From Bog-756 sp963713625 (lineage in GTDB: Bacteria; Actinomycetota; Acidimicrobiia; Acidimicrobiales; RAAP-2): a stretch of DNA of 64,000 bases. The notes beneath the pieces are model-generated. The model was not told where the DNA came from and ran no database searches. It worked only from the letters and a program-made list of their open reading frames with translations. Each line of letters starts with the position of its first letter. Positions within the stretch are counted from its first letter, which is position 1. The position numbers and the translations under genes are program-made. The stretch lies in contig CAVQMN010000008.1 in assembly GCA_963713625.1 (NCBI GenBank), positions 434,001-498,000 on the forward strand. The letters run 5' to 3'. Shown piece after piece: positions 59,260 to 64,000 of this stretch.

Positions 59260-60416
59260 GATCCGGGTACCGTCGACTGATCGAGGGCTGCCGCGGGAAC
59301 GTGCCCGTCTGCCGGCGGGGCCAGTGGCACCGATTCGATAGCCGGCATCGGCACCTCGCGGTTCCACCTCCCCCTCCGTACTTCGAGCGCCAGTTCTCCC
59401 CACAGGAGCCAACCTACGACCAGGACCAGCCAAAAGCTGATGAGCCGGTACAGCAGCACGGCATCGACCGTGGTGAGATGGGCCCCGCCGAAGGCGACCA
59501 GGGCGATGGTGATGCTGCCCTCGACCGCTCCCAGCCCCCCGGGTGTGATGGGCAGGGCGGCGGCGAGCTGCCCGGCACCGTAGGCGAGCAGGAGACCCTT
59601 CCAGGGAATGGTCGCGCCGATGGCCAGGAACATCATGGCGAAGCAGGAGCAGTCGAGCAGCCAGTTGGCCGTACCCCAGAACACGATGGTGATGATCTGC
59701 CGGGGCCGCAGGCGCACCGAAGTGGCCCGGCGCATGATGCGATCGACCTGGGCCACGGCGTCACCCCTGGGTCGGCGCAGGATGGCCTGGGACGCTCGCA
59801 CGGCCCAGGTGACGACCAGGAAAAGAGGTCGTTCGTAGACGAAGAGCGCCCCGACGGTCAGGGCGATCAGCAGGACACCGATGAGGACGGGGATCAGATC
59901 GAGCGAAGCGCCTTCCCCTGCGGCCAGCGCCAGGCCGGCGGTGGCGACGAGGGACAACGCCACCATGGCCCCGATCGTCGTCCCGATCATGGCCCAGATG
60001 GCCAGGGTGTCATCGGCGCCGAAGCGCCGGAACCACCGGAACCCGTAGACGAAGGAGACCGCGTTTCCGGCGGGGAGGGAGTTGTTGATCGCCTGCGACG
60101 CGAACGCCATCTTGAGAAGAGGGATGCCCGGAACCTCGAGTCCTCCGCATAGCAAGAGCCGGTATTGCATGGCGGCAAAGCAGGCGAACGAGGCCAGCTC
60201 GGCCAGGACGGCCGGCACCACCCACCACCAGTGCAGGTTCTCCAACGCCGAGGTCACGCCCGACAGCTCGTCGGTGTGGGCGCTCAGGACCCAGACAGCC
60301 AGGACGAGGACGGCGACGGCGAACACATATCTCGCCACCGGCCAGATCCGCCGCAGGGCCGCACGCTGGGACGAAAATCGTTTGCCGCCGTGTGGCTCGC
60401 TGACCACGGAAGCCAT
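59256..60416 (-). CDS. Flippase-like membrane protein (LPG synthase TM/UPF0104 type)
   Basis: The 386-residue protein has eight or nine membrane helices with the pattern of the lysylphosphatidylglycerol synthase transmembrane region (AglD/UPF0104). The tell-tale segments are SQAINNSLPAGNAVSFVYGF and LPITPGGLGAVEGSITIALV (the conserved PGGLG-E loop), with LYRLISFWL after it. Such proteins move lipids or lipid-linked sugars across the membrane; no cytoplasmic synthetase domain is attached. The ATG is supported by a basic N-terminus before the first helix. A small lipoprotein gene overlaps its end by 4 bp, and an ECF sigma factor is divergent. Confidence 0.88.
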   Translation of the reverse strand: MASVVSEPHGGKRFSSQRAALRRIWPVARYVFAVAVLVLAVWVLSAHTDELSGVTSALENLHWWWVVPAVLAELASFACFAAMQYRLLLCGGLEVPGIPLLKMAFASQAINNSLPAGNAVSFVYGFRWFRRFGADDTLAIWAMIGTTIGAMVALSLVATAGLALAAGEGASLDLIPVLIGVLLIALTVGALFVYERPLFLVVTWAVRASQAILRRPRGDAVAQVDRIMRRATSVRLRPRQIITIVFWGTANWLLDCSCFAMMFLAIGATIPWKGLLLAYGAGQLAAALPITPGGLGAVEGSITIALVAFGGAHLTTVDAVLLYRLISFWLVLVVGWLLWGELALEVRRGRWNREVPMPAIESVPLAPPADGHVPAAALDQSTVPGS

Positions 60417-60489
60417 GTCCAGAGGGTACCCGGACCGGCCGCGGCCGAGGGGTCGACACCCGTACAGGACACCCGACCCGGCCGGGCGG

Positions 60490-60512
60490 GGAACGAGAAT
60501 GGCACATGGGTT
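60490..60512 (+). promoter_or_regulatory. Possible ECF-type promoter before the sigma factor
   Basis: GGAAC (60490-60494) and GTT (60510-60512) are spaced by 15 bp, the general arrangement of ECF sigma promoters. A GGTTGCAACC palindrome (60509-60518) overlaps the -10 position. The evidence is spacing only. Confidence 0.3.
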
Positions 60513-60599
60513 GCAACCAATCAGTGGTCGAGCGCGTGTAACCAGTGGGAAGGCCGATCAGGCCGGACGGCCACTGGACGCCAGGGAGAGGACCGCAGG

Positions 60600-61094
60600 A
60601 TGGGGGATGCCGAGGGCGAGGCCGGCTTTGACTCCTTCTTCAACGACACATGGCCCCGGCTGCAGGCTCAGGCCTACGTGCTCACCGGTAGCCACGAGCA
60701 AGCCCAGGACTTGACCCAAGAGGCGCTGCTCCGAGTCTGGAAGAACTGGGACAGGGTGTCGACGCTCGACAACCCTGAGGCGTGGACGAGGAGGGTGCTC
60801 CACAACCTGTGCATTGCCTCGTGGAGGGCGTCGCGTCGCCGTGGTACCAAACACGACGTCCCCGAGCACGCCGAGATCCCCGACTCCCACATCGAGATCG
60901 CCCAGGTCATGCGCTCGCTCCCCGGAAATCAGGCCCGGGCGCTGCTGCTCCACGACGGACTGGGCCTGACGACGGCGGCCGTGGCTCTCGAACTGGGCGT
61001 CCCCGAGGGCACCGTCAAGTCGTGGCTGAGCAGGTCCCGGAAGATTCTGGCCGGACGGTTACAACAGATCGACACCGATCCATCATGGAGGTGA
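60600..61094 (+). CDS. ECF-type sigma-70 factor (SigE/SigM-like)
   Basis: The 164-residue protein has sigma region 2 (GFDSFFNDTWPRLQAQAYVL, QAQDLTQEALLRVWKNWDRV) and region 4 with the helix-turn-helix GLGLTTAAVALELGVPEGTV ending KSWLSRSRK. Region 3 is missing, as in ECF (extracytoplasmic function) factors. ATG 60600 follows AGAGGACCGCAGG. It would direct a regulon in response to an envelope signal, and the next gene (6 bp later) encodes a single-pass membrane protein that fits an anti-sigma partner. It is divergent from the flippase-like gene. Confidence 0.9.
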   Translation: MGDAEGEAGFDSFFNDTWPRLQAQAYVLTGSHEQAQDLTQEALLRVWKNWDRVSTLDNPEAWTRRVLHNLCIASWRASRRRGTKHDVPEHAEIPDSHIEIAQVMRSLPGNQARALLLHDGLGLTTAAVALELGVPEGTVKSWLSRSRKILAGRLQQIDTDPSWR

Positions 61095-61100
61095 GGAGCT

Positions 61101-61997
61101 TTGGAGACCCCGGTTGACGACGACCAACTCCGATCGGCCCTGAAGGACATGCTGCGGGCCGGACAGCTCGGACACCCACCGCTCACGGCGGCCGAACTTC
61201 GCCTGCGGGCAGAACGACGGCTCGTCCCGCGGATCGACGCCAAAGTCGTGGTGACGTTGGCCGCGGCGGTCCTCCTCCTCGTCGTCCTCTTCGCGCTCGA
61301 ACCGCTGGACCACCCGGCCCACCCCGGTACCCCCGCCACCCGCGCTCCGGTCCCTGCGGGATGGACGGCCCATTCGGCCTACGGACTCCAGATCGCGGCC
61401 CCGACGACCTGGTCGGTTCAGGTCTTCGGCCAGTGCCCCGACGGGAACAGACCCGGAACCCTGTTCATCGGCACGACCCGGTTCGGCGACTTCTGCCCCT
61501 CGTACGGGTCGGGCACCGGGCAGGTCGACATGTTTCCGGGCACAGCCGGGGGACCGTACGAGACCCCGGCCGCCTCCCACCGGATGCAGGTGCACGGGCT
61601 GTCGGTGGTGGCGAGCGACAGCGGCACGGACATCACGTGGACGATCCCCTCGAAGCACGTGACGGTCACCGGAACAGGTCCCGGCGTGCTCTCCGTCATG
61701 CGGACCCTGGCCCCGGTCACCCGGCAGGCCGTCCCGGCCACCGGCAAGGTCACCGGCACCGAGTACCTGGAGGCTCTGGACCGGACGCCGGTCTCCGGGC
61801 CCGTCACCGTCAGGTCCCTGCCGTCAGGGAGGCCGACGGAGGTCGACGCCGTGGGCGGGGTGTTCTGGTTCTCCGGGCCGCCGGGACGCTACCTCCTGAG
61901 CGGCCACGACGGCACCGCCGCCTGTGGCCCGGTCACCGTGACCCTGGCGTCGGGCACGGTCTCCGGGGCGCCCCCCATCGTGTGCCAGGGGGAATGA
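61101..61997 (+). CDS. Single-pass membrane protein following the ECF sigma factor (possible anti-sigma)
   Basis: The 298-residue protein has a cytoplasmic N-terminus (about 1-45, VDDDQLRSALKDMLRAGQLG), one membrane helix (VVVTLAAAVLLLVVLFAL, about 49-66) and an extracellular domain of about 230 residues with five Cys (for example GQCPDGNRPG, DFCPSYGSG, AACGPVTV, IVCQGE). The TTG start has a strong GGAGGTGAGGAG. Topology and position right behind the sigma gene are those of an ECF anti-sigma factor, but the zinc-binding anti-sigma motif (HxxxCxxC) is not present in its cytoplasmic part, so the role is inferred. Its outer domain may sense the signal. Confidence 0.7.
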   Translation: METPVDDDQLRSALKDMLRAGQLGHPPLTAAELRLRAERRLVPRIDAKVVVTLAAAVLLLVVLFALEPLDHPAHPGTPATRAPVPAGWTAHSAYGLQIAAPTTWSVQVFGQCPDGNRPGTLFIGTTRFGDFCPSYGSGTGQVDMFPGTAGGPYETPAASHRMQVHGLSVVASDSGTDITWTIPSKHVTVTGTGPGVLSVMRTLAPVTRQAVPATGKVTGTEYLEALDRTPVSGPVTVRSLPSGRPTEVDAVGGVFWFSGPPGRYLLSGHDGTAACGPVTVTLASGTVSGAPPIVCQGE

Positions 61998-62023
61998 CCG
62001 GGGGACCGTCCGCCACGGCTCAC

Positions 62024-62398
62024 CTACCGGGCGGCGATGGCCCGGCTCCTCGGCGCGGCTGGTTCCTGGACGATGTCCGGATAGCAGCGGGCATCGAATG
62101 CGGCCACGAATTGACGGACAGGTTTCGGAAGCTGGACCAGCAGACGACCGGTCGGCCGGAATTCCGGAGGTGCGGCCGTGTCGATCAACAAGGAGCAGTG
62201 TCCGACATGCACCGCTCGGACCCGGGGATCCGAACCCATCAGCACCGTCAGATAGCGGGCCACCGCACAGCCGCGATTGTCCTTGGGGACCCCGTTGACA
62301 CCGGCTGCCTGCAGCGACTCGAACACTTCGTCCGGGGATGTGCCCAGCCCGGTGAGCAGCGTGCGGGTCTGCCTCTTCAGCTGTCGAAGGTCACTCAT
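62024..62398 (-). CDS. Hypothetical protein, 124 residues
   Basis: ATG 62398 follows a strong AAAGGAGG. The product starts with a helix MSDLRQLKRQTRTLLTGLG, then PDEVFESLQAAGV, CAVARYLTVLMGSDPRVRAV, HVGHCSLLIDTA and GRLLVQLPKPVRQFVAAFDA. It resembles the small actinobacterial unknowns with conserved CAVARYL-type helices; no enzyme motif is seen. It converges with the ECF-partner gene. The function is unknown. Confidence 0.7.
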   Translation of the reverse strand: MSDLRQLKRQTRTLLTGLGTSPDEVFESLQAAGVNGVPKDNRGCAVARYLTVLMGSDPRVRAVHVGHCSLLIDTAAPPEFRPTGRLLVQLPKPVRQFVAAFDARCYPDIVQEPAAPRSRAIAAR

Positions 62399-62519
62399 CG
62401 GTCCTCCTTTGGGCGTTCCCGTCATCGTAACGCCGCCAGAAGGGCTCGGGCCCGTCGGGTTCAGCTGTCACCGTGGCCAACGGGGCAGGCACGGCCCCAA
62501 CCGGGAGGTCGGTGAACGG

Positions 62520-62807
62520 TCAGGCGTAGCCCTCGTCGCCGTGCCCCCGGTAGGCGGGCGCCCTCTGCCGATGCTGCCGGATCCAGTTCTCCACCTCGGC
62601 GCACTCGTCGATGGCCGGAACGTGCTTCCAGGTCCCGTCGTTGGACTGATAGCTCAAGATCCCGCACATCCGGCAGGTGCCGATCGACCGGAGGGCACCG
62701 GGATCGGCCCGATGGTCGGCATCGAGCGTGCTTCCCAGCTTCACCGCCTCCAGCGCTCTCGCGCCCACCTCATCTCCGGGATGCCTCGGGTCTTCGTGTG
62801 AAGACAC
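62520..62807 (-). CDS. Hypothetical small protein with Cys motif, 95 residues
   Basis: GTG 62807, preceded by GGAAGGGCGGTGGGAA, starts a small product with IGTCRMCGILSYQSNDGTW and HVPAIDECAEVENWI, giving a CxxC plus one more Cys, which may bind a metal. The rest is hydrophilic. It lies on the same strand and 121 bp upstream of the unknown gene at 62024. It may be a non-coding frame; the codon pattern is consistent with coding. Confidence 0.45.
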   Translation of the reverse strand: MSSHEDPRHPGDEVGARALEAVKLGSTLDADHRADPGALRSIGTCRMCGILSYQSNDGTWKHVPAIDECAEVENWIRQHRQRAPAYRGHGDEGYA

Positions 62808-62922
62808 TTCCCACCGCCCTTCCGCCCCGCATCAGGCCCCGCTGGCGACCAAGCGTAGCCAGATGGCACTCCGGGTGCGCCGGTGATCACCCGGCCCGGC
62901 ACGAACCGGAGCCACCATGCCT

Positions 62923-63150
62923 TCACGGCGTGTCCGCGCCGGCCTCCGGTCCGGGCGCAGCCTCCTCGAGGCCCCGCCGGGGTTCGAGCCGGTCCAGTCG
63001 CTCGACCAGGGTGTCGATGTGCCGGGCCAGTATGGTCAGTCCGGTCATGGCCGTGACCCCGGCGAACTCGGCCCGCTTGCCCCGTTCGACGGTCCGGTAC
63101 TCCGCGTCGGCTCGGTGGATGAGTTCCTCGATGTCGGATTGTGCGGTCAT
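62923..63150 (-). CDS. Hypothetical small helical protein, 75 residues
   Basis: The ATG at 63150 begins MTAQSDIEELIHRADAEYRT, then AEFAGVTAMTGLTILARHID and LVERLDRLEP, an amphipathic helical small protein of unknown family. The larger frame to 63357 has no matching start or family content. It is divergent from the GH43 gene that starts 155 bp away. Confidence 0.5.
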   Translation of the reverse strand: MTAQSDIEELIHRADAEYRTVERGKRAEFAGVTAMTGLTILARHIDTLVERLDRLEPRRGLEEAAPGPEAGADTP

Positions 63151-63305
63151 CGACAGAGCGTAAGTGACATTCCGGCGCAGCGGACTCCCGTGTGGGGCGG
63201 AACCGTCGCTGTTCGCGCCCAGTGGCCTCGACCGTCCTTCAGTAGTGTTGACCCCGGCGGGCTCCTCTCCGGGCCCACAGGGCGGGTAGGTGGAGGTGAA
63301 CCGAG

Positions 63306-64000
63306 ATGGACCGAGCGGTACCGGAGATCTGCCCCCACGTGGGCCACGGTCGCACAACGATGGTGCTGGCCCTCGCCTTCATCCTCCTCGGCGCCCTCGT
63401 GCCCCGCGGGGCGCCAGCGGCGGCCGCCGGCCTGCCCGGTACGTACCGCAATCCACTCTCCCGGTTGGACACCCCCGATTCCGATGTCGTGCGGTTGGGT
63501 GCGCGGTACTACGCCTTTTCCACCGGTGACGGCTACGACAACCTTCCGGTCATGTCCACCACGAACCTGTCGTCGTGGCCCCAGACCCTCATGCTCGATC
63601 CGTCGGTCTCCGACGCCCTTCCGTGCCGGGCGGGGACCGTGGCTGCCGGGACCTGCCAGTTGAGCAACTGGGGCACCCGCGCACCACACAACGGCGCACC
63701 GTGGTCGCCGTCGATGATCGAGGTCGCCGGTGCGTACTACCTGTTCTACGCGGCGTGGGACCCGTCGGTCTCCCACTACTGCGTCGGGGTGGCCGAGAGC
63801 TCCGGTCCGACCGGCCCGTACGTCGACCGTTCGGCGCAACCCGTCGTCTGCCAGCCGTCGCTCGGGGGTTCGATCGATCCCGACGCCTACCGGGACCAGG
63901 CGGGTAACTACTACCTGGCCTGGAAGAACAATGACGGGTACGGCTCGAGTGTGCCGGCCACGTTGTGGGCATCGCCCATCGCCTTCAGTCCACAGGGGGC
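63306..64000 (+). CDS. Secreted GH43-like glycosidase (partial)
   Basis: The frame from ATG 63306 (GGAGGTGA 7 nt upstream) runs off the right edge; 231 residues are visible. A signal peptide (MVLALAFILLGALVPRGAPA, cleavage near ApaAA) is followed by the five-blade GH43 start: YRNPLSRLDTPDSDVVRLGA (catalytic-base Asp region), RAPHNGAPWSPSMIEVAGA, YYLFYAAWDPS and GGSIDPDAYRDQAGNYYLAW. This fits the arabinan/xylan-type GH43 group. The C-terminal half, including the proton-donor Glu, lies outside the window. Confidence 0.88.
   Translation, partial: MDRAVPEICPHVGHGRTTMVLALAFILLGALVPRGAPAAAAGLPGTYRNPLSRLDTPDSDVVRLGARYYAFSTGDGYDNLPVMSTTNLSSWPQTLMLDPSVSDALPCRAGTVAAGTCQLSNWGTRAPHNGAPWSPSMIEVAGAYYLFYAAWDPSVSHYCVGVAESSGPTGPYVDRSAQPVVCQPSLGGSIDPDAYRDQAGNYYLAWKNNDGYGSSVPATLWASPIAFSPQG

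Overview
This is a gene-dense, very GC-rich bacterial chromosome segment with about 60 protein genes, mostly in short operons with 1-4 bp start/stop overlaps. No rRNA, tRNA, CRISPR array, insertion sequence or phage gene was found. The content points to an actinomycete (Actinomycetota), probably of the Acidimicrobiia type. The markers are F420/LLM-type oxidoreductases, an RsbV-RsbW-SigB stress cassette, a HelD/HelR-like RNA polymerase helicase, a PPi-type phosphofructokinase, a secreted glutamic (G1) peptidase with 'GYxLVGxDGGVFxF' repeats, and several fatty-acid genes. The class-level assignment is an inference from gene content.

Region 1-7.2 kb: a cut-off CPA2 antiporter, a class II HDAC-like deacetylase, a minus-strand cluster (LLM oxidoreductase, NTF2-like protein, aldo/keto reductase, BCCP-carboxyltransferase fusion lacking a biotin carboxylase part), and a transglutaminase-like protein. 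Region 7.3-12.2 kb: a regulatory block. A REC-PP2C phosphatase, a CHASE3 histidine kinase and a single-domain response regulator (overlapping cistrons) converge on rsbV-rsbW-sigB. Together they look like a complete partner-switching stress system, but rsbW carries a one-base frameshift in a G5 run. Region 12.3-16.2 kb: LigD-type polymerase, eight 16-bp tandem repeats, an orphan encapsulated ferritin with a cargo-loading tail, an AlkB-like dioxygenase behind a perfect LexA-box palindrome, a STAS protein and a zinc-ribbon metallopeptidase.

Region 16.2-21.3 kb: a cobalamin riboswitch heads a four-gene operon for a wall/membrane-anchored, possibly B12-binding protein and an ECF transporter (T, fused A-A', S). 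Region 21.2-32.5 kb: desaturase, two DMT transporters, LpqC-like esterase, a GlxA regulator coupled to a DJ-1/PfpI enzyme, beta-lactamase-fold hydrolase, two SDRs and an acyl-CoA dehydrogenase, and a degenerate histidine phosphatase. Region 33-38 kb: G1 peptidase with beta-repeats, ABC exporter, a possible 32-residue peptide cistron and phosphofructokinase. Region 38-47 kb: AhpD-like protein, LLM, DUF1214 and sulfotransferase operon, GH4 glycosidase divergent from an N-acetylglucosamine-type kinase, RibH2-type lumazine synthase divergent from a TetR regulator across an AT-rich operator, and a PRPP synthetase.

Region 47-64 kb: the HelD/HelR-like helicase with an AT-rich leader (good promoter, 21-residue leader ORF, intrinsic terminator overlapping its stop codon) that looks like a transcription attenuator; PPK2, ThpR, AidB-like dehydrogenase, a GGDEF-EAL protein, HxlR/DoxX pair, patatin, lipoproteins, a flippase-like membrane protein, an ECF sigma factor with a membrane partner, small unknown proteins, and the start of a GH43 protein. 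The most novel-looking items are the helicase attenuator (49.05-49.21 kb), the B12 operon with its leader architecture, the orphan encapsulated ferritin beside the 16-bp repeats, and the short-peptide/ABC exporter/G1 peptidase cluster.
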